This document shows positions 15,545 to 24,409 of a stretch of 64,000 nucleotides of DNA, piece after piece. The stretch lies in the NCBI RefSeq assembly GCF_000383975.1, contig NZ_KB913017.1, forward strand, positions 3,993,513-4,057,512, read 5' to 3'. Positions within the stretch are counted from its first letter, which is position 1. Each line of letters starts with the position of its first letter. Origin of the DNA: Natronorubrum tibetense GA33 (GTDB lineage: Archaea; Halobacteriota; Halobacteria; Halobacteriales; Natrialbaceae). A model generated the notes under the pieces. The model did no database searches, was not told where the DNA came from, and worked only from the letters and a program-made list of their open reading frames with translations. The position numbers and the translations under genes are program-made.

Positions 15545-16156
15545 CTACGGATCGATGTCCGGCGTCGAGAACGCTCCCTCGTCGATCTCGGGATCGTACT
15601 CCTCGAGTGCGGCCCGCACGAGTTCGAACACACCCCGTTTGCTCCAGCGGGCGGTGTTGATCGAGAGATCGTAGAACTCCCGTTCGTCGATGTCGATCTG
15701 GTAGTACGACTGGTAGCGGCCGGCCTCGCTGACCTCGCGGACGCGCATCTCGGCTTCGGTCTCGACGCGATCCTCGATCCGGTCCGCGCGAACGTCCTCG
15801 GGTGCATCGAGCCAGATTCGAAGGTCGGCCCGTTCGCCGGCGAGCCAGCCGGCGAGACGAGACTCGAGGATGAACGGCTTGTTCGCCGTTCCCCACTTCT
15901 CGGCGATCTGCTGGAGGCGCTGGTCGATCGCGCGATCGATCTCCTCGGAGGAGTCAGCCTGCGCCGTCAGCTGGCTGAGCGTCATGTCCTGATCCTCGGC
16001 GATCTCGCGGAAGATGTCGCCGCCGGAGACGTACGGACAGCCCATCGCGTCGGCGAGCTGTTCACAGAGCGTCGTCGCACCGCAGCCCGGTGGCCCGGAG
16101 ACCGTAATAAACAGTGTCGTGTCGATCTCCACCGCTGCTGTCGAGTCCGTAGACAT
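15545..16156 (-). CDS. cmk: Cytidylate kinase, archaeal type
   Basis: A 203-residue P-loop NMP kinase (from MSTDSTAAVEIDTTLFITVS). VSGPPGCGATTLCEQLADAM is the Walker A region; YVSGGDIFREIAEDQ and ILESRLAGWLAG are the substrate-binding signatures of the archaeal Cmk family; RWSKRGVFELV lies near the C-terminus. Converts CMP/dCMP to the diphosphates. Family members are about 190 residues; the extra N-terminal 15 are acidic. The long upstream frame is a shadow, so ATG 16156 is used. It lies 47 bases after the symporter operon and may be read with it. Confidence 0.85.
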   Translation of the reverse strand: MSTDSTAAVEIDTTLFITVSGPPGCGATTLCEQLADAMGCPYVSGGDIFREIAEDQDMTLSQLTAQADSSEEIDRAIDQRLQQIAEKWGTANKPFILESRLAGWLAGERADLRIWLDAPEDVRADRIEDRVETEAEMRVREVSEAGRYQSYYQIDIDEREFYDLSINTARWSKRGVFELVRAALEEYDPEIDEGAFSTPDIDP

Positions 16157-16203
16157 ACGTGCTTGCTCACGGCTCTGCGTGAAAAACGGTCCGACTGGTC
16201 GCG

Positions 16204-16677
16204 CTACAAGAGCGACCAGCGCGGCGTATCGAGTTCGATGTCGACGTGCTCGAGTCGCGAATCCTCCGTGAGGGCGGCGACGACGTCTTCCTGTGGATCG
16301 GCCTCGCTGGTACTGACGAGCGTCATCTGGCCGCCGTACCGGGTGTCTTCGAGGTCCGCCTCGGACCACTCGAGTTCGAGTCTTGCGCGGCGAAACCGCG
16401 TCCCCTCGACGTGTCGGATCGACTCGAGGGCCTCGAGTGGGATCGCGAAGTTCTGCTCGGCTAGCGCCTCGAGGTCCTCGAGTCGGCTGTCCTCGAGGAT
16501 GGCGCGGTCACGTTCACCCATATCGGCTCGGAGCAGCATGGAGCGGTACGATTGGCCGACGTAACACCAGACGAGTCGCTCGTCGGTGAGGACCAGTTCC
16601 CAGAACTCGATCGAGTTCGGTCGCTGGCGGAGCCACCGCGTGAGTCGCGCGATTGGTTCTTCGGTGGATGTCGTCAT
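16204..16677 (-). CDS. Conserved haloarchaeal protein in the symporter operon
   Basis: A 157-residue soluble, acidic protein. The order of beta strands with one helical stretch (WELVLTDERLVWCYVGQSYR, FRRARLELEWSEADL, QMTLVSTSEADPQEDVVAAL) suggests a small PH-like or similar domain, but no family is assigned. Its ATG overlaps the symporter stop (ATGA), so the two are translationally coupled. A regulatory or accessory role for the transporter is an inference from this coupling. Confidence 0.6.
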   Translation of the reverse strand: MTTSTEEPIARLTRWLRQRPNSIEFWELVLTDERLVWCYVGQSYRSMLLRADMGERDRAILEDSRLEDLEALAEQNFAIPLEALESIRHVEGTRFRRARLELEWSEADLEDTRYGGQMTLVSTSEADPQEDVVAALTEDSRLEHVDIELDTPRWSLL

Positions 16678-18293
16678 CGTTCGAACAGGGCGTGGAGGTC
16701 ACTCGGGAGTTCACGTTCGGGGTTCGTGAACACCTGCGCGAGCAGCGAGACGAAGATGAACACGATCATCGCGACCAGCAACGAGATTGCCTCCGCCGGC
16801 ACCTCGGGCGGGAACGGATACGTTGCCATGACGACGTTCTCGTTGAGCCAGACGACGAATCCGCCGCCGATGATGTCCGCAGCCTCTGGGATCACGTTGT
16901 AGACGATGTTGAACAGCATTCCCACGACGAGCGCAGCAATCGCCCCCCACTTCGACGCTCCTTTCCAGTTGAGTCCTAACACCACCACCGGGACGAACGC
17001 GGCGGCGAAGAAGCCCCAGCTAATCGCCCCCAGGATGCCGACCAGTGCCTGCGAGTAGAAGACGACGATCGTCGAGAGCACCGTTAGCATGGCGAGCGCG
17101 GCTTGCGTCACGCGGAGTTCGGTTTTATCGTCCGTGATCGGGCGCCCCAGTGCACGCGGAATGTCGCGCGAGATGGCCGCCGCCCCGATGTTGAGGAACG
17201 AGTCGCTCGTCGACATGATCGCCGCGAGCAGCGCGGCGAGGATCAGCCCCGCGATGACGCTCCCCGTGTGGTCGAGGACGAAGACCGGACCGACTTCGGA
17301 CGCGGAGAACGTCTCCGATATCTCGCCGGCTTCGACCATCGCGCGCATCGAGAGCCCCGCCGAGAAGGCGATCAGACTCGAGATGGCGTAGGAAATGGCC
17401 GCGATGGGCGCACCCCATTTCAGGATCTTCATGTCGCGGCTCATGTAGAACTTCGTGATGAGGTGTGGCTGGCCCGCCGCGCCGACGGAAAACAGGATCC
17501 ACCACGAAATGCCGACGAGAACCGCGACGGCCGGGGCTCCCAGGGCACCGAACGGCGAGATGAGGTTTGGATCCGCGCTGGCCAGATTCTGCGAGATGGT
17601 TCCCATACCGCCGCCGAAGGACATCGCGTAGGCGAAGACGAATCCCGCGCCGATGATCATCGTAATCGCCTGCAGGAAGTCGGTCCAGACGCCGGCGATC
17701 ATCCCGCCGAGCATGCTGTACAGGAGGAGAATCAGGGCCCCACCGAGCAGGCCCCAGATGAGCGGAATGCCGAAGATGGCCCGCATGACGAACTGCAACG
17801 CGGCCAGGTTGACCGCGAGGTAGGCGATGACGCCCAGTGCGACGGCGACGCCGCCGAGTCCGCGAACCCACTCGCTCTCGTAGCGGACGTACATCGCGTC
17901 CGGTAGGGTCAACACGTTGCGGATGTCCGCGAGAATTCGCATTCGCTTTGCGAGGACGATCCACGTGAGCAGGAAGCCGAGCGGTGCCGTAAAGAAGATC
18001 CAGAGCGCGGTCGTCCCGAACGAGTAGACCAGTTCAGGACCGCCGACGAATCCGAATCCGGACTGGATCACCGAGAACGCCGTCAGCGCGAGGACCCACG
18101 TCCCGATGCTCTTGCCAGTGATCAGAAAGTCACTCGTCGACTCGGTTTGCATCCAGCCCCAGGCGCCGATTGCGATGACGATGAGGAGGTAGGCTGCTCC
18201 GAAGCCGATGATAATGGGATCGTCGGCGATCGGAATACCCTCCTCCTGTAGCGGAATTGGAGCCAACGAGAGCAGCGAGAACGCGTTACTCAT
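16674..18293 (-). CDS. Sodium:solute symporter (SSS family)
   Basis: A 539-residue protein with about 13 transmembrane segments in the LeuT-like SSS fold. Signatures include the first-helix region FGAAYLLIVIAIGAWGW, the segment FLITGKSIGTWVLALTAFSV, and ILADIRNVLTLPDAMYVRYE. The region AAIMSTSDSFLNIGAAAISRD is the conserved TM8 sodium-site motif (S/T-D-S). The ATG at 18293 is chosen because GGAGGTGAGAG precedes it at Shine-Dalgarno distance; it overlaps the upstream stop by 8 bases. Substrate unknown (proline-, pantothenate- or acetate-like possibilities). Confidence 0.9.
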   Translation of the reverse strand: MSNAFSLLSLAPIPLQEEGIPIADDPIIIGFGAAYLLIVIAIGAWGWMQTESTSDFLITGKSIGTWVLALTAFSVIQSGFGFVGGPELVYSFGTTALWIFFTAPLGFLLTWIVLAKRMRILADIRNVLTLPDAMYVRYESEWVRGLGGVAVALGVIAYLAVNLAALQFVMRAIFGIPLIWGLLGGALILLLYSMLGGMIAGVWTDFLQAITMIIGAGFVFAYAMSFGGGMGTISQNLASADPNLISPFGALGAPAVAVLVGISWWILFSVGAAGQPHLITKFYMSRDMKILKWGAPIAAISYAISSLIAFSAGLSMRAMVEAGEISETFSASEVGPVFVLDHTGSVIAGLILAALLAAIMSTSDSFLNIGAAAISRDIPRALGRPITDDKTELRVTQAALAMLTVLSTIVVFYSQALVGILGAISWGFFAAAFVPVVVLGLNWKGASKWGAIAALVVGMLFNIVYNVIPEAADIIGGGFVVWLNENVVMATYPFPPEVPAEAISLLVAMIVFIFVSLLAQVFTNPERELPSDLHALFER

Positions 18294-18801
18294 TGCTCTC
18301 ACCTCCTGTCGTCACTTCCCCGCCGTCGGCTGCGTCGGCGGTTTGTGTCGGCTGCTCCGGCGCCAGCGGGAACGACTCCTGGCGCTGTTGTTCACGGGCC
18401 GATTCGATGATGTCGTCGACGATCTCGTCGCTCGCAATCCGATCGAAAATCAGCGAGTAGTAGATCGCGGCGGTCAGCGGTAACAGCCAGATGAACCCGA
18501 AGTAGATGAGCGTCGAGACCGGGACCCCGAGCACGTAGCTGTACTCTGCGGTCCCCGGTTCCCACGTCAACCAGATCCCGCCGAGACCGATCAGAAAGAA
18601 CGTCGCCAATGCTCCGATCAGCCCGGTATACGGGGCGAAATCCGGATCCCCGTCGCTCCGTTCGATCGTCGCGGACGCGATCACCGTGAGGATGACCGCC
18701 GCCCCGACGAAGGAAAATACCCTGTACAACCCGAGACTCGCCGTAAGCAGTGCGATCAGTGAGAGGACACCGAGCGCACCCATCGTTCGATTTCGTGCCA
18801 T
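18286..18801 (-). CDS. Small membrane subunit preceding the symporter
   Basis: A 171-residue protein with about four transmembrane segments (MGALGVLSLIALLTASLGLY, VFSFVGAAVILTVI, IGALATFFLIGLGGIWLTW, LIYFGFIWLLPLTAAIYYSL) and a cytoplasmic acidic tail. The architecture resembles small DUF485/DUF3311-type proteins that accompany SSS symporters, although a specific family is not claimed. It overlaps the symporter gene by 8 bases and probably forms an accessory subunit or leads its expression. Confidence 0.7.
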   Translation of the reverse strand: MARNRTMGALGVLSLIALLTASLGLYRVFSFVGAAVILTVIASATIERSDGDPDFAPYTGLIGALATFFLIGLGGIWLTWEPGTAEYSYVLGVPVSTLIYFGFIWLLPLTAAIYYSLIFDRIASDEIVDDIIESAREQQRQESFPLAPEQPTQTADAADGGEVTTGGESNE

Positions 18802-19111
18802 TGTGTTAGTGACTCATGTCGAAGTCGCTTCGCGTTCGATTCGGTTCTACCCGCCGTACAACCCATTCCCGGGAGACCGTTCCCGATTCCAGTGATCGTC
18901 GCTACAGCGGTGCATCACAGCTCGCTCGAGCGAACTCTCCATTGGTGACCACCACAATACTACATGCCACGCACCAGATCCCAGAGAATGTGCTTGTTAA
19001 CATGTCAACAGCCATCTCGAGACGGGACCCGAAACGGCCCTCGAGTCGTCACTCCAGAATGAGGTGTATTGACGACAGAGTCACAGAAAAGTCGAAAACG
19101 GCCGTCCCGGA
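18802..19111. other. Intergenic, promoter region of the symporter operon
   Basis: A 310-base gap between the symporter operon start and the cupin gene end, both minus strand. No supported open frame. The middle (about 18950-19010) is AT-richer and is the likely promoter side. No hairpin terminator with a T-run was seen for the cupin gene. Confidence 0.4.
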
Positions 19112-19591
19112 TTATCCGATCGTGAACGCGTTGTCGCAGGCTGTACAAGTCATTCGGAACGCCCCCTCGTCGGTGAGCTCGAGTCCGTGTCCGACCTCCT
19201 CCTCACAGTCCTGACAGAAGATCATCGACTCGATCTGGTCCCAGTCGTGTTGGGCCCCGGGTGCGCCGAAGGCGAATCCGACGACCGGGTCGTCGCCGTC
19301 GTTGTATCCCTGCTGGAACTCTCCCGGCGCGAACCGAATCACCTCGTCTTCCTCGACGGTAACCTCGCCTTCCTCGGTGTCGAACGTCGCGGTCCCTGAT
19401 TGGACGTAAAACACCTCCTCCTGGTCGTGGTGGGTGTGATAGCCGCCGGAAAAGGACTCGCCGGACTCGAGTTCGAAGTAGTTCATCGCGAAGTCCGAGA
19501 AGCCGAGCGCCTGCGATATCGGCCGTCTGATCGAGTGGACCTCCATCGGGTTGGTCTCGATGTCGACGTCGTCGATTGCGGTTTTCTCCAT
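19112..19591 (-). CDS. Cupin protein with C-terminal zinc ribbon
   Basis: A 159-residue protein. The cupin metal-binding pattern is present: GGYHTHHDQEEVFYVQSG (H-x-H-x5-E) and FAPGEFQQGYN, where the usual second-motif His is replaced by Gln. After the barrel a zinc knuckle pair occurs, CQDCEEEVG and CTACDNAF. The fusion of a single cupin with a zinc ribbon is common in haloarchaea. Function unknown; it could be a small-molecule sensor. Divergent from the lipoprotein gene 120 bases away. Confidence 0.8.
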   Translation of the reverse strand: MEKTAIDDVDIETNPMEVHSIRRPISQALGFSDFAMNYFELESGESFSGGYHTHHDQEEVFYVQSGTATFDTEEGEVTVEEDEVIRFAPGEFQQGYNDGDDPVVGFAFGAPGAQHDWDQIESMIFCQDCEEEVGHGLELTDEGAFRMTCTACDNAFTIG

Positions 19592-19710
19592 ACGTGCGTG
19601 TGTTTCCCTCGCGTGTCATAAACCGCACGGTACCGTGTAACAAGCACCGGGACCGACCCTCGGAGTCGCGAAGAGTAACGCCTACGTTCGCTCGCTCCCG
19701 AGCATCAGGT

Positions 19711-20211
19711 GTGAATCGCCGTACGCTACTTCAGTCCGCCGGAGTGGCGGCCGCCGTCGGGCTCGCGGGCTGTGTCGACGGCGTCCGAGAGCACTTCGGA
19801 CTGCAGGGCATCATTCCGATGGAAATCCACAACGAGGGCGACCGCTCTCGGAACCTCCACCTTCAGGCTCGAGAGCGCAACGGAGGCCGCGAGAGCTACG
19901 AGCAGAGCTACTCCGTTGGTCCGGGCGAGACCGTCGGCCCACCCCACCTCGACGAGACGGAACAGAGCTTTCGCGCCGCCATCATCGAGAACGAGGAAGA
20001 GGCGACGGTCAGAGCGGTCTCGATCACGCCCGACACCTCACTCGTCGTGATCCGAATCTCCGAGGACGACCTCGTCGTCGAAGTCCAGCGCAATGAGGGC
20101 GAGGACGAAATTGCAGACGGAACAGAGGACGCAGATGACGCGGACGACGAGCCAAGCGAGGAAGACGGGGACGGTAGCGACGAGAACGAAACTGACTCCG
20201 ACGACGAGTAA
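19711..20211 (+). CDS. Secreted lipoprotein with acidic tail
   Basis: A 166-residue protein starting at GTG 19711: MNRRTLLQSAGVAAAVGLAG then Cys. This is a twin-arginine signal (N-R-R-T-L-L) with the lipobox LAGC, typical of haloarchaeal Tat lipoproteins. The mature part is a small beta domain (IPMEIHNEGDRSRNLHLQAR ... VGPGETVGPPHLDE), followed by a strongly acidic C-terminal tail (EDADDADDEPSEEDGDGSDE). The frame is open to 19576, but the signal peptide fixes the start. Likely anchored at the outer membrane face. Ligand unknown. Confidence 0.8.
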   Translation: MNRRTLLQSAGVAAAVGLAGCVDGVREHFGLQGIIPMEIHNEGDRSRNLHLQARERNGGRESYEQSYSVGPGETVGPPHLDETEQSFRAAIIENEEEATVRAVSITPDTSLVVIRISEDDLVVEVQRNEGEDEIADGTEDADDADDEPSEEDGDGSDENETDSDDE

Positions 20212-20295
20212 TCGCGCTTTTGGTGCTGTTGTACGGATATCTACCCCGCCGTGTGTAGTACTGGATACCGACTTACACGCTCTCCACGTCGAGTT

Positions 20296-22059
20296 TCAGG
20301 GATACGGGTGGTACGCCCGCTCGAGTCGCGGCTCGAACCCGAGATCGTCCGGCACCGTTCGCGCCCGCTCGCCGAAGAAGGGGTCGCCGGTGAACAGCGG
20401 CTGTGCGCCCGGGACCACGACACGAACGGCCTCGAATCCGACGCGTTCGACGTCTCGAGTCGTCAGTCGCGCCGCGTAGGGCGTCAGATCGGCGTCGGCC
20501 GTCCGTGAAACGAGCGCCTCGAGTGCCTCCAGACCCGACGGAACGGGGTCCGGACCGACGCTCGCGGCCGGAATCGTCCGCTCGACATCGACGAACGATC
20601 GAACGGACTCCGGGAAGGCGGCGTACTCGCCGATCGACCCTGAGGCGTCGGCGGCCTCCTCGGGACCGAGGCCGCGCAGTTCCGTCCAGTTCTGCAGCGC
20701 CTCCTCGAGCGCCGAGCGCGCGGCCGCCGTTGCGTCGAGTCCCGCTGCGGAGCCGACGGCGAAGGCCGGCCACCCGTCGTCCGTCGGCTCGAGATCGTCC
20801 ACGAGTGTCTCCGGATCCCGGTGGACAGCAACGGCGACCACGGGAACGTCGATATCCTGCGTGACGAGCAGCGGCGTCACCGACAGCCCCTCGCTTCGGG
20901 CGCGGCGCTCGAGAACGTCGAAGGTATCGTCCGCGACCGACAGACCGAGCGGCTCGAACGAGGAGTACCACGCGAGCATGGTCGCGTCGCGCTCGAGTAC
21001 CTCCGTCAGCCCCGAGAGCAGCGCATCGACGGTCGAGGAGCCGAGTCCCAGTCCGGTCGTGATTGCCGGGACGAGGCGCTCGCCGGGCTGAGGGAACTGG
21101 ACCGCGGCGGCGGGAAGGTGGACCGACTCGCCGGTCGCGAGGTTTTCCCCGGGAACCCATCGGTGTTCGTCGCTCGCGTCGTACGTCGGCGCGTCCTCGG
21201 GCCGCACGAGGTCAGTCGGTGAAACCACGTTCTCGAGGTCGCCCTCGCTCGCGTGAACGAACTCAGTATCGCGATAGACGCCGGCGCAGTAGCGCTCGAG
21301 ACCCTCGCCGACGGCTTTCATCAGCGCCGCGTTCCAGTCGTCGGCGACGCCGGCGGCCTGCGTCGGCGCGCTGGCGTCGCTGAAGGTCGACGTGTCCGCC
21401 ATCGTCGCGAGGTAGTACGGGACGGGGAACGACGCGACCTCGCCGATGCTCGAGACGACGCCGACCCGGTCGTCGATCGCCGCCTCGGCGTGCTCGACGG
21501 CCGCGTCGAGTCCGAGCGAGTCATCGTCGCGCTCGAGCGTTCGATCCCGCTCGCCGTCCTGACAGTCACAGCCCGGCACCGGCAGCACGCGCCGTCGCTG
21601 GTGTGGAAGTTCGACGACGTGTCCGATCACCGATTCCTCGTCGCCCGAGAGGACACGAACGCACTCCCGGCCGGCGACCGCGCCGGCTAATCGTGCCGCG
21701 CTTCGGTCTCCCGTCGGTTGGGCTGTCGTCGTTCCCTCCGCTACGTTCGAGGCGACGCGGTGGCGGAGACAGTCGAAACAGCCGGTGGCGGCGGCGAATC
21801 CCGAAACCGCTGCGTCGACCGCCGCGAGCGACTGACCGCCGACGCCGCCGATCTCGACGGCGATCCACGGGGTTCCGCCCGCTCGAGCGGCCTCGTTCGC
21901 CCGGTCGAAAGTGGCCGAGCCGGCGACGTCGCTCACGATCGCGAACCGGGCGTCCGCGATCTCGTCGGCACTGGCGTTGACGACCGAAACGTCGACGTCT
22001 CCGAGCGCGGCGACGACGGCCGCACGGACCGGATCGTCGCCGACGACGTGAATATCCAT
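20296..22059 (-). CDS. YcaO-domain protein (ATP-dependent amide-backbone-activating type)
   Basis: A 587-residue protein from MDIHVVGDDPVRAAVVAALG. The N-terminal 200 residues resemble the E1-like/ocin-ThiF partner domain of TOMM cyclodehydratases, with zinc-ligand-like pairs CFDCLRHR and CDCQDGE. From about residue 230 the YcaO domain shows the ATP/Mg motifs GEGLERYCAGVY, LTEVLERDATMLAW and ALEEALQNWTEL. The C-terminus ends in AYHPYP, reminiscent of the Pro-rich C-terminus of azoline-forming YcaOs. No precursor-peptide gene is visible beside it; the divergent neighbour at 22206 lacks Cys. The role (peptide azoline, thioamide or other) is open. Confidence 0.85.
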   Translation of the reverse strand: MDIHVVGDDPVRAAVVAALGDVDVSVVNASADEIADARFAIVSDVAGSATFDRANEAARAGGTPWIAVEIGGVGGQSLAAVDAAVSGFAAATGCFDCLRHRVASNVAEGTTTAQPTGDRSAARLAGAVAGRECVRVLSGDEESVIGHVVELPHQRRRVLPVPGCDCQDGERDRTLERDDDSLGLDAAVEHAEAAIDDRVGVVSSIGEVASFPVPYYLATMADTSTFSDASAPTQAAGVADDWNAALMKAVGEGLERYCAGVYRDTEFVHASEGDLENVVSPTDLVRPEDAPTYDASDEHRWVPGENLATGESVHLPAAAVQFPQPGERLVPAITTGLGLGSSTVDALLSGLTEVLERDATMLAWYSSFEPLGLSVADDTFDVLERRARSEGLSVTPLLVTQDIDVPVVAVAVHRDPETLVDDLEPTDDGWPAFAVGSAAGLDATAAARSALEEALQNWTELRGLGPEEAADASGSIGEYAAFPESVRSFVDVERTIPAASVGPDPVPSGLEALEALVSRTADADLTPYAARLTTRDVERVGFEAVRVVVPGAQPLFTGDPFFGERARTVPDDLGFEPRLERAYHPYP

Positions 22060-22205
22060 ACGCGAACAGTCACAGGCCGGCGTCAAAAACGCCGCGCTCG
22101 GCGGCCGTTTCGTGGGCGACCTCAAGCCGTCGAATCGGGAGCCGTCGACCCGACATCTGCAGGCCGCCACGGTTTATCGCTGGTCAACGTTGCTAGCGTA
22201 GATTC

Positions 22206-22415
22206 ATGGCTTCAACACGAGCGCAGGCCGACCGAACGGAACTGCTGAAGAACGCGGGCGTCGTCACGACGGCGATCGACGGCATCATGGAACTCGCGAA
22301 GGGCCGCCGGAAGAGCGGACTGCTGTTGCTCGGCGCCGCCGCCCTCTCGTCGCGAATTCCGGGGCTCGGAACGGCCGCGTCCGTACTCTTGCGAGCGTAC
22401 CGACGGCTCCGATAA
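22206..22415 (+). CDS. Small conserved hydrophobic protein
   Basis: A 69-residue protein, MASTRAQADRTELLKNAGVV onward. One hydrophobic segment (SGLLLLGAAALSSRIPGLGT) is flanked by basic clusters (KGRRKS, RAYRRLR), which suggests membrane association. A TATA-like gtttatcgc lies about 33 bases before the ATG. Divergent from the YcaO gene with 146 bases between them, so a shared control region is likely. No family recognised. Confidence 0.6.
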   Translation: MASTRAQADRTELLKNAGVVTTAIDGIMELAKGRRKSGLLLLGAAALSSRIPGLGTAASVLLRAYRRLR

Positions 22416-22468
22416 CGAGTCTCGTCGTCGGCCGCCGGAATTGACGGCCGCCGGAGAATCGAACCGAA

Positions 22469-22906
22469 CTACTCGTCGTCCCGAAGCCGTTCGAGGACTT
22501 CTTCCGCATTTTCGACGGCCTGTTCTTTCTTCGCCGGGTAGGCTTCGACCTTTCCGCGGAAGGTGATGCCCTCGCCCAGTCGAACGTCGCCTGCGAAGGC
22601 CCCCTGCTTGTCGAGTCGCAAGAAGAGTTCGGTGTTCTCGGTGACTCGCTCGTCGAGTTCGTCGATCAGGTCGTCGAACGACTCGAGGTCGGCCAGCCGC
22701 GAGAGCACGTGGCGGACTTCGTCCGCCCGCTCGACGCGCGCTGAGAGGACGAGAATGCGGTCGCCGAAGTGGCCCTCGCTCTCGGCGCGCTCGATCTCGA
22801 ACTCCTCGGGGAGGAAGGTTCTGAGCGCCTCTTCGACGCGTTTCTCGTCCTCCGTGGCGTAACAGAACGTGCGTAGGTCGACGTAGTGAAGCGGGATCTG
22901 TGGCAT
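22469..22906 (-). CDS. RNA-binding protein of the archaeal exosome-associated type (COG1325-like)
   Basis: A 145-residue protein starting MPQIPLHYVDLRTFCYATED. The opening IPLHYVDLRTFCYATEDE, the middle HFGDRILVLSARVER and the closing LFLRLDKQGAFAGDVRL with FRGKVEAYPAKKE match the archaeal RNA-binding family annotated as a predicted exosome subunit. Full length for the family. It is followed on the same strand by other small genes; the upstream gene at 22964-23173 has the same direction with a 57-base gap. Confidence 0.75.
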   Translation of the reverse strand: MPQIPLHYVDLRTFCYATEDEKRVEEALRTFLPEEFEIERAESEGHFGDRILVLSARVERADEVRHVLSRLADLESFDDLIDELDERVTENTELFLRLDKQGAFAGDVRLGEGITFRGKVEAYPAKKEQAVENAEEVLERLRDDE

Positions 22907-22963
22907 CTGGGTCCGTCCGTGATATGGGTCGTTCGAGCGGGTGGGTCGTCGCTAGTCGCTCGC

Positions 22964-23173
22964 TTACTCTTCGTCTTCGTCCGCGTCGTCGTCCTCGTCG
23001 GCTTCCTCGAGGGCGTCTTCGGGGACACCGGTCTCCTGGCCGTCTTCGAAGCTGATCGTGTAGGTGACGTCGCCGAACATCGACTCCATCGTCTGTGTGA
23101 TGGTGCCGGTCTCTCCGTCGAACTCGCTGTGCTCGTCGTGCAGGACGACGTTGTCGTCTTCGTCGAAGCTCAT
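22964..23173 (-). CDS. Small acidic protein with beta domain
   Basis: A 69-residue protein from MSFDEDDNVVLHDEHSEFDG. A short beta-sheet region (GTITQTMESMFGDVTYTISF) is followed by a polyacidic tail (DEDDDADEDEE). The strand-turn-strand pattern resembles haloarchaeal DUF1918/SH3-like small proteins, not firmly assigned. The internal ATG 23173 is preferred over 23221, because the first 16 residues of the longer frame look non-native. Confidence 0.6.
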   Translation of the reverse strand: MSFDEDDNVVLHDEHSEFDGETGTITQTMESMFGDVTYTISFEDGQETGVPEDALEEADEDDDADEDEE

Positions 23174-23249
23174 GACCCTGAGTTCCCCGGCGTCGCGTAA
23201 AAAGGGACTGATTCGCGGCAACCTCGTCCGTTGATCGTTCGGTCCCGCG

Positions 23250-23600
23250 CTACAGTTGCTCCGTCGAGTCCGTAGCCCGCCGCTCGCGCCACCACTCGAA
23301 TCCGAACCCGACGAAGACGGCGATAGCTCCTGATCCGCCGAGGAATGGCACCCAGTAGACCCAGAGATCGAATCGCGGCGCGACGGCGTTACCGATCGCG
23401 GTTCCGACGCCGTAGAGCAGATACCCGGGCAGCGCGAGCGGCGAGAAGAGCCGCGTCTCGAGCCAGCCCAGTCCGAACGGCACGACGAGCAACGTGAACG
23501 TCGCGAGCGTCGCCGGACTCGTCGCGACCCGGCGAGGCGAGACCGGCAGTCGACGACGGACGGCGCGGAGGGCGGTCGTCCGCCTGTCGCTGGTGGTCAC
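23250..23600 (-). CDS. Small membrane protein coupled to the aspartoacylase-like gene
   Basis: A 116-residue protein with three hydrophobic segments (ATLATFTLLVVPFGLGWLET, LALPGYLLYGVGTAIGNAVA, YWVPFLGGSGAIAVFVGF) and a basic N-terminus. Its ATG overlaps the preceding gene's stop (ATGA), so the two are translated together. No family recognised. Confidence 0.6.
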   Translation of the reverse strand: MTTSDRRTTALRAVRRRLPVSPRRVATSPATLATFTLLVVPFGLGWLETRLFSPLALPGYLLYGVGTAIGNAVAPRFDLWVYWVPFLGGSGAIAVFVGFGFEWWRERRATDSTEQL

Positions 23601-24409
23601 GCGTCACCCCCGACCGCGAGCAGGCCGTGGAGTTCGAGGACATGGGCGGTCGCCAGTCGCGTCAGCTGGACTTTTGTCTCCCGGTCGAACATGAACTCCG
23701 TCGTCTCGAAGAGGTAGGCGCTGGCCTCGAGGTCTCGAGCCGCCTTTTGGAAGAGCAACGGTCCCGAACTCCCGCTTTCTCGGGCCGTAAACCGGTGGAA
23801 CGGCAGGTACCACGGCACGGCGTCGTCGTCGAGCCGGTCGGCGAGGTCGTCGCCGCGGGCGTCCGGCGAGTGAAAGATCGCCTGCCCGACGTACTCCCGG
23901 TGGAGGCCGTAGATCCCGAGCGATCGGTGGAGGTCGAGGACGACATCGGGCTCGTAGCGCTCGACGGCATCCCAGATCCCGCGTGCGAGGTCGGTCGTCG
24001 GCTCGCCATCGGCCGGGAACTGTCGGTTCAGATCGCCATCAATACCCTCCCGTTCGTCGTTCTCGACGGCCACGCGGTCGGTCTCGGGGACCACGACGAG
24101 CGTTCCCGCGTTGGGGTGCCAGTCGGTGATCTCGCGAGCGACCTCGATCCCGCTTCGCTCGTCGCCGTGGACGCCGCCGAAGACCATTGCCGTCGGTCCC
24201 TCCTCCGGCGCGTCGATCTCGAACAGCGACGTCTCGTGGACGGTGTCAGGGAGTATCGTCTCGGTAGTGATACTGGCTTCACCCGCGTCGCCGGGCTGGC
24301 GGGCCGCCTCGAGCAGCGACTCGTTGCCCGACGGTCGGCTCACGGCTCCCGTCGCGGCGATAACGGTGAGCATGGTTCCGGCGCCGGCCACGAACGTCCG
24401 ACGTCTCAT
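23597..24409 (-). CDS. Exported succinylglutamate desuccinylase/aspartoacylase-like zinc peptidase (M14 fold)
   Basis: A 270-residue protein. MRRRTFVAGAGTMLTVIAAT is a Tat-type signal. The M14-family zinc and catalytic motifs are visible: GGVHGDERSGIEVA (H-x2-E), the DLNRQFP block with the substrate-binding Arg, and VLDLHRSLG providing the third zinc ligand. FETTEF near the C-terminus is the position expected for the catalytic Glu. Probably hydrolyses an amide bond of an acylated amino acid or peptide outside the cell. Confidence 0.75.
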   Translation of the reverse strand: MRRRTFVAGAGTMLTVIAATGAVSRPSGNESLLEAARQPGDAGEASITTETILPDTVHETSLFEIDAPEEGPTAMVFGGVHGDERSGIEVAREITDWHPNAGTLVVVPETDRVAVENDEREGIDGDLNRQFPADGEPTTDLARGIWDAVERYEPDVVLDLHRSLGIYGLHREYVGQAIFHSPDARGDDLADRLDDDAVPWYLPFHRFTARESGSSGPLLFQKAARDLEASAYLFETTEFMFDRETKVQLTRLATAHVLELHGLLAVGGDA

